Shown: one piece after another, positions 8,753 to 20,300 of the stretch | Numbering within the stretch: the first letter of the stretch is position 1 | Layout of the letters: every line of letters starts with the position of its first letter | Origin: Aquirickettsiella gammari | GTDB lineage: Bacteria > Pseudomonadota > Gammaproteobacteria > Diplorickettsiales > Diplorickettsiaceae | Direction of reading: 5' to 3' | Assembly: GCA_963701065.1 (NCBI GenBank) | Contig: OY969558.1 | Location: 558,001 to 622,000 of the forward strand | Length of the DNA stretch: 64,000 bases | Made by a program: the position numbers and the translations under genes | Notes under the pieces: generated by a model | What the model saw: the letters and a program-made list of their open reading frames with translations, nothing else | The model's database searches: none | Told to the model about the DNA's origin: nothing

Positions 8753-9913
8753 ATGGCGGATAAAAGCAACTCAGAGGTCGCAACACCTGTCGTCTTATAT
8801 GATCGCAGCTTACTGATTGCCATTGCGACCTTACTCGCTTTTGGTTTATTGATGGTCGCTTCAAGCTCTATCGTGATTTCAGAACATCAATATGGTCAAG
8901 CTTTTCACTATTTCTTCCATCAATTATTTTATTTAATATTAGGTATCGCCGCTGGCATCATCGTGGTACAAATAAAAACTACCTATTGGAAACAGATTAG
9001 TCTCCCTCTGTTAGTCCTCAGTATCGGTTTACTTTTTTTAGTTTTATTACCAGGTATCGGCAGACAAGTTAACGGCAGTATGCGCTGGCTAGGATTTGGT
9101 CCTTTTGGATTGCAGATTTCTGAATTCGTTAAACTAACAATGATTGTTTATTTAGCGGGTTATTTATTACGTCAGGAAAAACAGGTGCAAAACCAAATCC
9201 GAGGTTTTCTTAAACCTTTAATGGTTTTGGCGATTATTACTTTTTTACTATTACGCGAACCGGATTTTGGTGCCGCTACCGTTATTTTATTGACCAGTTT
9301 AGGTATGTTATTTTTAGCCGGAGTACGTATTTGGCAATTTGTCATTCTGCTCGTCGGTGTTGCGGTTATTTTAGTTATACTCGCGATTAGTTCACCGTAT
9401 CGTTTAGCGCGCTTAACAACCTTTCTTAATCCATGGGCTAATCAATTTGACTCTGGCTATCAATTAACCCAATCCTTAATTGCATTTGGTCGTGGCGGTT
9501 GGTTTGGTGTGGGTCTCGGGGAAAGTATACAAAAATTATTTTATCTTCCTGAAGCACATACCGACTTTTTATTTGCTGTCTTAAGCGAAGAACTCGGCTT
9601 AATAGGGGGATTATTTATGATCTGCTTATTCTCACTATTGGTCTTTCGTGCATTACATATAGGTCAACGTTGTTTTAATAGTGGACAGCGCTTCTCGGCT
9701 TATCTTGCCTATGGGATTGGTTTAAATATTGCTTTACAGGTCATGATCAATATCGGTGTCAATACCGGTGTATTACCCACCAAAGGTTTAACGCTCCCAT
9801 TGATGAGCTATGGGGGAAGTAGCTTACTCATTACTTGCATCATGCTAGCGTTACTTTTACGCATCGATTACGAATATCGCTTAATACAGTTTGGATTCCG
9901 AGTCAGTGATTAG
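8753..9913 (+). CDS. ftsW: peptidoglycan glycosyltransferase FtsW
   Basis: FtsW is the SEDS-family polymerase that makes septal glycan from lipid II together with PBP3. The 386-residue polytopic protein shows SEDS signatures: INSERT-like GSMRWLGFGPFGLQISEFVK, the LREPDFGAA loop, the FYLPEAHTDFLFAVLSEELG loop, and the C-terminal NTGVLPTKGLTLPLMSYGGS. About ten membrane helices are apparent. The gene starts 1 bp after the murD stop. In the usual cluster murG follows; here a 134-bp non-coding stretch and murC follow instead. Confidence 0.95.
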   Translation: MADKSNSEVATPVVLYDRSLLIAIATLLAFGLLMVASSSIVISEHQYGQAFHYFFHQLFYLILGIAAGIIVVQIKTTYWKQISLPLLVLSIGLLFLVLLPGIGRQVNGSMRWLGFGPFGLQISEFVKLTMIVYLAGYLLRQEKQVQNQIRGFLKPLMVLAIITFLLLREPDFGAATVILLTSLGMLFLAGVRIWQFVILLVGVAVILVILAISSPYRLARLTTFLNPWANQFDSGYQLTQSLIAFGRGGWFGVGLGESIQKLFYLPEAHTDFLFAVLSEELGLIGGLFMICLFSLLVFRALHIGQRCFNSGQRFSAYLAYGIGLNIALQVMINIGVNTGVLPTKGLTLPLMSYGGSSLLITCIMLALLLRIDYEYRLIQFGFRVSD

Positions 9914-9949
9914 TCTATACGCTTCTAAACAGGCAAAGCGCGTTGTCAA

Positions 9950-9996
9950 AAGCGCCTATAAGAGCATTGGTTCGGCAGCGCTTGAAGCTTATAGGC
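9950..9996 (+). promoter_or_regulatory. mutually exclusive hairpins ahead of murC
   Basis: GCCTATAAG (9954-9962) is perfectly complementary to CTTATAGGC (9988-9996). AAGCGC (9950-9955) can instead pair with GCGCTT (9978-9983). The two foldings share bases and cannot coexist. The element lies between the ftsW stop and the murC ATG. It could be an attenuator-like switch or simply an inverted repeat left after loss of a gene; no T-run follows. Confidence 0.3.
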
Positions 9997-10047
9997 AACT
10001 AATGCCACAATACCGCCCTCTTTACTCAAAATATATAGGCTTTAGCG

Positions 10048-11466
10048 ATGAAAATCCCTTTTGCGGATAACCAAATGGGGCGTATTAAACATCTCCACTT
10101 TGTGGGCATCGGTGGTGCGGGGATGGGAGGCATTGCTGAAATCTTATTAAATGAAGGCTATACCATTTCAGGCTCCGATCTACAAGAAAATACCATGACC
10201 CGACACTTACAAAAATTAGGCGCACAGATCAAACGGGGTCATCACGAGGATCATATTCGTCATGCCGATGTGATTATCTATTCTAGCGCGGTATCGCCCG
10301 ATAATTTAGAAATAAAAGCCGCGCGTCATGCGCTTATTCCCGTTGTTCCGAGAGCTTTGATGCTCGCTGAATTAATGCGCTTTCGCTATAGTGTTGCAGT
10401 AGCAGGAACACATGGCAAAACCACCACCACGAGCTTAGTCGCGAGCGTACTAGGAGAAGCCGGACTCGATCCAACCTTTGTGATCGGCGGACGGCTTAAT
10501 AGTACCAGTACCCATGCTCGCTTAGGGGCAGGCCGTTATTTAGTCGCTGAAGCGGACGAAAGTGACGCCTCCTTCCTTTATTTAAAACCGATGATTGCAA
10601 TTGTGACTAATATCGATGTCGATCATATGGAGACTTATAATGATAGTTTTCAGCAACTTAAACAAAGTTTTTTAGAGTTTTTATGGCATTTACCCTTTTA
10701 TGGTTTAGCTATCTTGTGTTGTGATGACCCTGTTATACGCTCGCTGTTACCGGATATTATGCGCCCTATTATCACTTATGGCTTCAGTGAAGATGCAGAT
10801 ATACGTATCACGTCCTTTCAGCAAAAAGGAATAAAAAATTATTTTAGCGTTGCTCGTCCCCGGCAAAAACCATTAGATATTACCCTAAATCTACCGGGGG
10901 AACATAATGCCTTAAACTCGCTGGCGGCTATTGCCGTTGCATCCGAGCTCGGTATTAAAGACGAAATCATGCAAACCGCTTTATCTCACTTCAGTGGTAT
11001 TGACAGGCGTTTTCAAATACTCGGTGAATTTAGCTATCAAAAAGGTCATATCTTATTGATTGATGACTACGGACATCATCCACGTGAAATCGCTGCTACC
11101 TTAAAGGCGATTCGTAACGCTTGGCCGGATCGACGTTTGGTGATGATCTATCAACCCCATCGTTATACCCGTACCAGGGATCTTTTTAATGATTTTGTCG
11201 AAATTCTATCTACCGTTGATCGCCTACTGTTATTGGATGTTTACGCAGCGGGTGAAACACCTATTCCAGACGCTAATAGTGCGAGTTTACTAAAGTCTAT
11301 TCATCAAGCTGGCCATTTAAATTCTATCCATGTTGAAGATAAACAAAATCTTTCTCAAACCTTAGCGCAGGTTTTACAAGCCGGTGATGTGTTGCTGTTA
11401 CAAGGGGCCGGTGATATTGGCAGTATTGCACAAAACTTAGCGCATTCTCAGTTGGAAATGAATTAA
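10048..11466 (+). CDS. murC: UDP-N-acetylmuramate--L-alanine ligase
   Basis: MurC adds L-alanine to UDP-MurNAc, the first step of stem-peptide synthesis. The 472-residue protein has the N-terminal FVGIGGAGMGGIAEILL loop, the ATP-binding GTHGKTTTTS loop (near residue 120), the AEADESDASFL and NIDVDHME segments, and the DDYGHHPREIAAT motif in the C-terminal domain. Start is taken at the first ATG (10048); a second ATG nine codons in, right before the conserved core, is possible because no strong ribosome site is visible. murB follows after 3 bp. Confidence 0.95.
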   Translation: MKIPFADNQMGRIKHLHFVGIGGAGMGGIAEILLNEGYTISGSDLQENTMTRHLQKLGAQIKRGHHEDHIRHADVIIYSSAVSPDNLEIKAARHALIPVVPRALMLAELMRFRYSVAVAGTHGKTTTTSLVASVLGEAGLDPTFVIGGRLNSTSTHARLGAGRYLVAEADESDASFLYLKPMIAIVTNIDVDHMETYNDSFQQLKQSFLEFLWHLPFYGLAILCCDDPVIRSLLPDIMRPIITYGFSEDADIRITSFQQKGIKNYFSVARPRQKPLDITLNLPGEHNALNSLAAIAVASELGIKDEIMQTALSHFSGIDRRFQILGEFSYQKGHILLIDDYGHHPREIAATLKAIRNAWPDRRLVMIYQPHRYTRTRDLFNDFVEILSTVDRLLLLDVYAAGETPIPDANSASLLKSIHQAGHLNSIHVEDKQNLSQTLAQVLQAGDVLLLQGAGDIGSIAQNLAHSQLEMN

Positions 11467-11469
11467 CTG

Positions 11470-12348
11470 ATGCCCAATTTACGCGGCCAACTCTTAGAAA
11501 ATGCACCCCTTGCGGAATATTCTTCCTGGCAAGTCGGCGGTCCTGCCCAACGGCTGTATAAACCAGCTGATAGTCATGATTTAATTAACTTCATTAAAAC
11601 CTTAGCGGCAGAAGAACCACTTATTTTCCTAGGCTTGGGAAGTAATACCTTGGTGCGGGATGGCGGGATAAAAGGAACGGTGGTTATCACTCAAGGGGCA
11701 CTTAATCAATTAAAATGCTTAGACCCGGTTACCCTATACGCTGAGGCCGGTGTCGCCTCTCCGGCTTTGGCGCGATTTGCGGCTCGAAAAAATTTAACCG
11801 GTGCTGAATTTTTAGCCGGTATTCCGGGCACTATTGGTGGCGCTCTGGCCATGAATGCAGGTTGCAGCGGTTGTGAAACCTGGAATATTGTAAAATCTGT
11901 GATAACGCTAAATCGTCATGGCGAGAAAAAAACACGCTTCCCGAGTGAATACGAAATCGCTTACCGTCAGGTCAGTGTGTTTCCTGACGAATACTACTTA
12001 GCCGCGCACTTTCAATTAGAACCCGGCGCTAAAGAAAAATCTTTAGCCAAGATTCGCTCTTTACTTTTGCATCGTGCCACAACCCAACCTACCAATGAAC
12101 CTAACTGCGGTTCGGTTTTTCGCAATCCTGCTGGGGATTATGCGGCACGTCTGATTGAAAGTTGTGGACTCAAAGGTTTAAAAGTAGGCGATGCATCGGT
12201 CTCTACAAAACATGCCAACTTCATTATTAACGAAGGTCGTGCTACAGCAGCTGATATTGAATCTTTGATTGAAAAAATTACTGATATTGTCTTTCAAATT
12301 CATCATATCCAATTGATTCGCGAAGTACGCATTATTGGAATAATTTAA
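11470..12348 (+). CDS. murB: UDP-N-acetylenolpyruvoylglucosamine reductase
   Basis: MurB reduces the enolpyruvyl group to give UDP-MurNAc using NADPH and FAD. The 292-residue protein has the FAD-binding region LGLGSNTLVRDGG, GAEFLAGIPGTIGGALAMNAG, and the active-site segment NCGSVFRNPAGDYAARLIE with the proton-donating Ser. It is the shorter type of MurB. It starts 3 bp after murC and its stop is only 3 bp from the convergent stop of the permease gene, so no dedicated terminator fits between them. The usual next genes ddl and ftsQ are not here. Confidence 0.95.
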   Translation: MPNLRGQLLENAPLAEYSSWQVGGPAQRLYKPADSHDLINFIKTLAAEEPLIFLGLGSNTLVRDGGIKGTVVITQGALNQLKCLDPVTLYAEAGVASPALARFAARKNLTGAEFLAGIPGTIGGALAMNAGCSGCETWNIVKSVITLNRHGEKKTRFPSEYEIAYRQVSVFPDEYYLAAHFQLEPGAKEKSLAKIRSLLLHRATTQPTNEPNCGSVFRNPAGDYAARLIESCGLKGLKVGDASVSTKHANFIINEGRATAADIESLIEKITDIVFQIHHIQLIREVRIIGII

Positions 12349-12351
12349 GCA

Positions 12352-13935
12352 CTATAAATCTTGTAATTGTTTATTCATCAAATCAAAGGATTCTTTTTCG
12401 GCTTGATCTCTGACTAAACAATATTGTGATAAATAAAGCATTAATAAACTAAAAGGAAATATAATTAACATTCCAAATGGAAACTTTAATCGGGCAATAC
12501 CGCCGAAAGGACCCAAATAAGAAAGCAATAATAAAACAGTAATATAGGAGAAAAACCAATATAAACTGTAATTACCGGACCAAAAATTACGTTTTTGATA
12601 ACAAAGATAAATAATAAAACCAAACAAAATAGCCAAGCAAAGCTTCCATATCACTGAAAAGCCGCACCAATAAAGCATTAAATTACAAACATAAAAGGCA
12701 ATATTACAAAAAAATAGGCTCCCTAACAGCTTGAATGGACGACGTTGTTCGGGCTGTATTTTACGCAAAGCAAGTAAACAAATAGGTCCAATCCCATAAG
12801 AAAGAATACTGGCTGAAGATAAAAATGCCACCATCTTTTGCCAGCCAGGAAAAGGTAAAAAAGCACATATACCGACTAAAAAGTTGGCATAAAGGGTAAC
12901 ATAAGGGATGCGATAACGATTTAGTCTTAAAAAAAGTGGCGGTAAATGTTTATTAAGCGCCATTCCATATAAAATTCGTGAAGTCGCCGCCGTATAAACC
13001 AAGCTAGTCCCTAATGGAGAAAAAGCGGCGTCAAACAATAATAAAATAGCCACGGTACTCAGACCCAACAATAAAGTTAATCCCACTAAAGGACCACTAT
13101 CGCCTGGAAAGCTAAGGTGGCGCCATCCTTGTTGCAGATAGCTTTTCGGGACTGCGATTAAAAAACTAAATTGCAACATAAAATAGAGAATAAATCCAAT
13201 CAGCACAGCGCCTAAAATAGCAATAGGAATACTTTTTTGCGGATTTTTAACCTCGCCGGCCAACATTAATCCATTTTGAAAACCGGTAAAAGCAAATGCA
13301 ATACCCCCCGCTGATAAAGCAGAAAATATGTCGATCCAACTCTTTTTAGTGCCTAAATCAATAGCGATGTTATCTAAGGAAGAAGAAACATGTATTAACG
13401 AAAAAATAGCAATCGAAGGTAAAATAAATTTTACTATACTGGCATATTTATTACATTCTGCTAAAAATTTAATACCGTAACTATTAAGCAGCACAATGAA
13501 AAACATAATCGCTATGGCGACAAGATAACCGATAGACGAAAGTTTAAAATAAGAAACCTGCTTAATTAACAAAAACGGAAAAAAGTGACTGCTATATTGT
13601 AAAATAGCCTGGATCTCGATAGGTGTCATTACAACATAGGCAAGCCAGGTGACCCAGGAAAATAGAAAACCAACCTCTTTGCCATGAGTAAAGCTAGGAT
13701 AGTTAGACATGCCGCCTGAAATAGGTAGCATAGTTCCCAATTCACATAGTGGTAATGCAATAAATAACATAAAAAGTGCGGCAATCACCCAACTAATTAG
13801 CGCATTGGGACCGGCCATTTGCGCGCCGATAAAAGGCGTAAATAGCCACGCTGAACCTATCATGCCTCCCGCTGCCGCAATTAATATATTACTGGTAGAA
13901 ATATCACGCTTTAGCAATTTTCGAATCCTTAACAA
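12352..13935 (-). CDS. APC-superfamily amino-acid permease
   Basis: The 527-residue protein has about 12 hydrophobic segments. It opens with a membrane-proximal basic stretch and the APC first-helix pattern AAGGMIGSAWLFTPF, a glycine-containing broken helix that binds the substrate alpha-carboxyl and amino groups. The GIAFAFTGFQNGLMLAGEVKNP segment matches the family's sixth broken helix plus the following E-x-KNP. The exact substrate cannot be told. Several such importers are common in amino-acid-dependent intracellular Legionellales. A short C-terminal cytoplasmic tail (QAEKESFDLMNKQLQDL) is unexceptional. Confidence 0.85.
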   Translation of the reverse strand: MLRIRKLLKRDISTSNILIAAAGGMIGSAWLFTPFIGAQMAGPNALISWVIAALFMLFIALPLCELGTMLPISGGMSNYPSFTHGKEVGFLFSWVTWLAYVVMTPIEIQAILQYSSHFFPFLLIKQVSYFKLSSIGYLVAIAIMFFIVLLNSYGIKFLAECNKYASIVKFILPSIAIFSLIHVSSSLDNIAIDLGTKKSWIDIFSALSAGGIAFAFTGFQNGLMLAGEVKNPQKSIPIAILGAVLIGFILYFMLQFSFLIAVPKSYLQQGWRHLSFPGDSGPLVGLTLLLGLSTVAILLLFDAAFSPLGTSLVYTAATSRILYGMALNKHLPPLFLRLNRYRIPYVTLYANFLVGICAFLPFPGWQKMVAFLSSASILSYGIGPICLLALRKIQPEQRRPFKLLGSLFFCNIAFYVCNLMLYWCGFSVIWKLCLAILFGFIIYLCYQKRNFWSGNYSLYWFFSYITVLLLLSYLGPFGGIARLKFPFGMLIIFPFSLLMLYLSQYCLVRDQAEKESFDLMNKQLQDL

Positions 13936-14315
13936 AATAAAAATTTAGGCGCATAGGCAAATCTAAATTGATTTTTTCTATTAGTTTAGCAATTTTTTAA
14001 ATATTAGTACTTTTGATATCTATTCTTGCGGGGATATACGTGCGGTCAGTCCGGAATCAGCATCTGAAAATGGGCGTTATTTGTACTATTTTTACTGGTT
14101 TTTTTTGGAAAGCTCGTAAAGAAAAATAAATTACCCATCATCGGCTTTGAGCTTGTGTCTATTTTAAGTTATTTCAGTAAATTGCTAACATGCTCTAGCT
14201 TATTGCAAAATTGGTATTTAATTAAAAATTATGTTTTAATACATCAATTATTTAATGACATAAAATAGTTTCTATTGAGTAATTGGGTTACGTTTTTTAA
14301 AAGGAATTAATAATA
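13936..14315. other. 380-bp intergenic stretch, no gene recognised
   Basis: This gap separates the divergent permease gene and the giant gene and must hold both promoters. Around 14023-14127 there is a short open stretch on the plus strand with coding-like text (GDIRAVSPESASENG) but no convincing start, perhaps a degraded gene fragment. The last 100 bp are very AT-rich. AAAGGA at 14300-14305 is the likely ribosome site for the ATG at 14316. I see no repeat or RNA gene. Confidence 0.4.
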
Positions 14316-17300
14316 ATGAAGTCTGCTAAATTATTTACTAATAATTTTATTGAGTCAGCAGTCAATAAAGATCAATATTTAGACGAATTAAAAAAAAACA
14401 TCTCCCTTCATCCAGCGTATTTTTTAAAAATTCGCGCCAAGCGATCAGGTGAAGATGATTTTATCGAAGCGACTCGCCAAGGGTTTTATAATTATTGGTT
14501 AACTTTGGCAGAGGTTACCGATATTGCTCATTTGGAATATAACAACTTCAAAGATTTAACCCAAAGACCCAATTCAGATTTTCAAGCGTTTGATTCATTA
14601 GATCATTTAATCGATAAAATAACTAATTTTCAAATACGTGCTAAAAAAACAAGTACGGCACGTGAAACTTTTATCGTTAATATCGGTTATGCGCATTGGA
14701 TTACTATCGTTCTTTCTTATCAACAAGAAAATTTTACACTCTACTATGTCGATTCATTAAATTACCTATTAACGCCAGAAATTCAGCAATTTTTACACAC
14801 GCAGCATATTCTATCGAATGATTTAAGTGAGCATTTATTTCAACAAATGCATGATAGCAATGTCGGCTTGTGGACTTTAGAAATTGCTGCAAGTCTGAAT
14901 AAAATGTTAGATCAACAACTTCCCTTAGATGCGATGAAAGTAATTTTTTCTTATCTGCCTCATCAATATGATGCTAATTATTTTAAAGAAAAAAGAAAGG
15001 TATTAGCGGAAAAACTCGACCAGCATATTCAATATTTAAAATTATCGGGGCCTTCAACATCAGGTTTCAGTAAGGTGACTAATTCCTCTTCGTCTTCAAT
15101 GGTAGATGAACCTGTTTTAAAAAAAAAGAAAATTGAATTAAACGATGAAGCGGTTAAATTTCGTTTAACACTATTTGTTGACACCTATATAAACTACACC
15201 TCTAAGCTATTATGCATCTATCATATAGTCGCTAAAGGGCAGCAATTAAGTTTAGAAAACTTGAAGACCGAATTAAAAATTGGGTCAACCGCTGCGTTGT
15301 TGGGGATGACAATAGCTCAAGGAATAGCTGGCTCTATCCCTTCTTTGACAGCAACGGCTAGAACCATTAGCTCACATTATTATTCAGCTGATAAAGATAA
15401 AGCGCGTAAAATCACCTTAGCTTTTGAAAATGTACTACCGGGTGAATTAAGCCGCTTATTAGCCGTGGTTGCAATAGAGATTTTTCATAGCTTTGAAAGT
15501 CAATTTATGTCAATAACAGATAAAGCTGGAAATAAAATAGCGATAGAAAAGTTAGCAGAAGATGCTGCCATTAGATCACTCAATTATATTGTTGAAACTA
15601 GCTCAAAAAAAATTTCTCCTTTGATACTTCGAGAGTTACTCAGTACAGGAGTTATTTTAGGTAAATCAGAAAAATTTTTTGATCCCAGTTTTAAAAAAAT
15701 GCGCCTTCGTGTAACAGGCGCGAATGTACTAGATACAAATGGCGAAACACTGAGTACCGCTAATTTATATGAACAAGCTGGTATTCGTGTTTTTAATACG
15801 GAAACTCAACAGAAAAGCTTTTATAAATTAAAAAAATTTCTTAATAGTTTTTATGGTTATCGAATGCCGCTGTCTTGGGAAAAGCAAAGAAATGGCGAAA
15901 TTAAAGAAATTTTTATAAATAATTATCAACAACAAGAATTGCCACTACCACAATTGAAAAATCAATTTGAACATGATTTATTGGATTATAAATATGTTTT
16001 AAAAGATAATATGATTGATCAAGAAGCAAAGGATATTTTAGATAAAATAAAAAAAGCAGATCAAATTCAGCCTCTTATGGCGCAAAATATAATGCTACAA
16101 CAGGAATCTATATTTTTTAATTTGAGGAAACCGATAAGTAATTTTAGCGGCCGGAAAGAGATGTTAGATAAATTACATCAGCTATTAATATCGAACGTCA
16201 ACATGGCCGTTATTTCACAGGGGTTGTCTGACTTAATATTGGATGAACCTGTTAACTCAGGCGCCGCAGCTACTCAAGCGGCTTTAAGCGGATTAGGTGG
16301 TATAGGAAAAACGCAATTAGCTTTACGTTACGCCGAATTATATGCAGCTTTTTATGATAATAACGTGATCTGGATTAATGCTGACACAAGAAGTGATATT
16401 GTAAATTGTTTGGAAAATTTAGCCCCTAAATTAAATATAGCCGAAAAAAATAAATTTGGTAATAATAAAGATTATAATGAATTATTGTCTGAAATTTATC
16501 ATTATTTTTCTAATAAAAAAAGTCTATTTATTTTTGATAATGTTGAAAACTATCAAGAATTTGAAGAATTTTTACCAAAAAATTTAATTGGGAATACGCC
16601 GGTTATATTAGTAACTTCACGTTTTAGCCATTGGAAAAATATACTTCCAGTTTTGCCACTGAATGTATTTAGTGATCAAGAAGCGATAGAATTCATAAAG
16701 AGGGAATTAAATATAGATATTCCTCAGCAAGATGCGAAAATAAAAGAACTCGTTAGCCTAGTGCAAGGCTTGCCTCTGGCGCTACAACAAGCCGTTGCTT
16801 ATATTACAATGCAAAAAAAAGTTGATAGTACATTTGGAATTGATAGTTATATTGGATATTTTAAAACTAATGGAGAAAAAATACTTAATTTCGATTTTGC
16901 AGAATATAGTAACGACCCCTATTTTAAATCAGTTTTTATTGTCTGGAGAATTACTTTAGATACAATAAAAAATATTAAAAATATAGGTGAAAAAGCATTA
17001 GATATTTTAAATATCATGGGTTACTTATACCCTGATAATATTAAAAATGATTTATTTTTAAATTTATATTCTTCAGAAGAAGTAAGTCATGCGATTCATC
17101 TACTTAAAAGTTATTCTATGATTAATACGGGAAGTCAATCGGATATTTCTGTTGCTCACCGTTTAGTACAAAAAGTGGTTCGCGTCAATCTAGAAAAAGA
17201 TTTTACAGCCCTAGAAAAAAATGCTGAAAAAATAATTTATCTCACACAAGACCACTATATAAATCATGATATAGGTTTACACTATATTTATTTTTTATTG

Positions 17301-20300
17301 CACATGGTTAAGCACAATAACTTAGTTTCTCGTCTTGGCTTAGGTACTACGAGAAAACGTGCCATAGACGTCTTTATTTTATCTAATAATGGTATCGATT
17401 TATTTTATTTTTACGATGCCGCTTACTTAATATTAACTAAAGAAGAATATTTTCAACTTTTGGGAGAGGCTTTATTTTTATATATTAAAAATGGCTTATT
17501 ATTTCTTCTCTCTGAAACAATCAGTTATTTGGAAAAACATTTAGCCGAAAGATTACTCACTGAATTTAATATGTGGGCAATAATAGAGCATCGTTATCAA
17601 GCAGCTAGTCAATATCAAGACTATATTTGGTTGTCATCAGAAGATGAATTACGAAACAGACAGCTGGTAGGCATACATTTAATAGCAGATTTTCAAAAAA
17701 GATTTACTGAAAAATTATCTACTTGTGAGTTTGAAAAACGCAAGCCCAGAGATATTACCTGTAGATTTAGAGAATCTGATAATCAGGCGAATAAAATATC
17801 ATTAGCTCAATATCATTTACAATTAGTGATAAAATCAATACATTTAGCCTCATCAAAATTGATGAATGAAAATAGTTTACTTGGTTTTTTACCGGCTGAA
17901 TGGAATCAGATTGCCTTGCCTTTTAGAGATCGTATAGAACTTGTAGAAAATGGTTTATTGTTAGGAACATCTAAAAGCACGACATATAAAGAACTATCTG
18001 ATTTAACTGAAAAAAGCTTATTTGGAAAATATTTATTATCGAATAGAACGCAGGTATCTAATATTTCTCAAAATAAACAATCTAATTTAAATAAAACAAA
18101 ATATTTCTTAACTCATGTTAAGAAAATAGCTAAATATTTTATAAGGCGCAGTCTTGCTTCAATAGCCAATAGTTATCACTTTGAAAAAGCGTTAGAAGCG
18201 TTCCAGAAAAATGAAGCGGTTTCATCGTTTAGTGGTGCAACCAGCCTTGCCACATCAAGATATGATAGATTATTATCGGATATTAAGATAGAAGCGTTTT
18301 TAAATATTATCGAGGACATTTCAAGGCTTTTAGAGCTCAGTGAAGATGCAACTGTAATTACCAGTATTTGGACTTGGTTAACAAGCAATGGTAATCAGCC
18401 TATTCGCCAGGTTAATCAAATTGAGCATTATGTGCATCTTAATATGGAAGAAAAGTTAATAGAAACTTTACGTGCTGCAATGCAGCTTCCCCCTTCTGCT
18501 TACTTGGAAGCAAAGGCAATTAATAAGCAGTTAGTTAAAAATTCGATTGATTTTTTAAAGAATACAACTTACATTCAGAATCATATTTTTCCAGCAGCTG
18601 ATTCGCCCCTACAATTATTTAAAGACAATCAAATTTTTTTACAAGAAAAACAATCGATCAAACTAGACTCGACAATGCCAGATAAGCTAAGCAATGAAGA
18701 AGGGTCTATTTTTTGTTTATCGGGTATATTAGGGAATGAATCCTATGTAAAATCTTCAGAATGGGTTTATGAGGAACCTTACCCTCCTTTTATGCGGCCT
18801 GCCTTAGTGACTACTTATCTTTGTAAGGATGCATTAGGGGTTGAATTGACTAAAAATAGAACGGGAAATGCGACCTTAATTACTTTAGGCACAGGAACTG
18901 ATATAGCGATTGGGATTCCTGATCGGTTCAATATTTTTCTGGTTAATAATGGTGAAAAAAATTATAAAGGTGGACATGCCGGGAATTTATTCTTTACCCA
19001 AGGAGATAAAATAACGGGAACTCTAGAGGGCGGAGAGGGACCGGAGAATACTATCAGATTAGAAAATTTTTTACCTAATGCAACTTATGTTTTATTTGAC
19101 AAGCAAGGTTTGCTTTGCGGGCAAAATGTAACTTCATTGAACTCACATTGTAAAGAAGGCCTGCAATTGAAACATATTCAATATATCTATGGCCGAAAGC
19201 GGTTAAAAGATGTTATTTTCATCAATGGCGATATCGAGTATGTAGATGGCCTTGCTGGAAAAAATGAAGACGAATATGATTATATTTATTTGACGCGTTA
19301 TATAACGCCCCATTTGCTGTTAGAGCTAAGATCAAATACCGCTTTTTATGCTTTTGAGCATAATTTTCCATTAAATACATCCTTAATAAATTATCACCTG
19401 GGTCGGCAAGTCGGTAATGCATCCGTACTCATACATTCTGTTGAATCTATTCAGCATCGATTTAACATTGAATTCTCTTTAAAAGAACTCGATAAAATAG
19501 TTTTTTCAACGAGTGAAGTTTTTTTAATTTTTTTGTATAAAGAAAATTTTTTTAATTTACGTGTTTCTGATTACTTATTTAATATTAAATTATCTGTTAT
19601 TGAGCTTTTCTTTAAATCCCAGCAAGAGCTTAGATTAGCGAGCCCAAACTATCTTTATATTCGAGAGTTAGGTACTTATACCCTCAATGAATTAGTAGGA
19701 TACTATCACTCTTTATCTCAGCGTTTACAGATGACATTACGGATTTTTGTCGTGCCTAGCCAAATAATGCTACAGGTCGGTCATGCAGGCCAAGCTATAA
19801 TACTTTATAGTGAGCCATCGACAAAAAATTATTTAATAAGTCAAGGCGATAAAACGATCTATTTAATTAAGTCGCCGTTGCAAAAAATAGGATTCCCTAT
19901 GCCTGAGATAGTTATTATTTCTTTAGGGGAAAAAAATGCGTTAAATATCTTAGATCTAAGTGAAGTATGGAATCAAGCACGACGTATTTGTCCCATGCAG
20001 ACAATAACAAGCGAAATAGTTGAGCAAGATCAGGATTTAATACTCAGTTTAAAGGTTAACCATCGTTGGTTATCAACTACTGAATGTCTGCCATCAGTAA
20101 CCGTTTGGTCTATTGCTACGATAAAATTACGTAATGCGTTAGTGGATGATGCTTACCAAAATTTAGAGATTTTTTTCCATAATAGCCCGCTTAGAATTAC
20201 CTTCGATGAACGAATAAATTGGCATTTACAAGCTTACCCTTTGACTTTTGGTCCTGAAGAAACAATTATTATTCTAACTAAAAACGACCTCATCCCAGAA

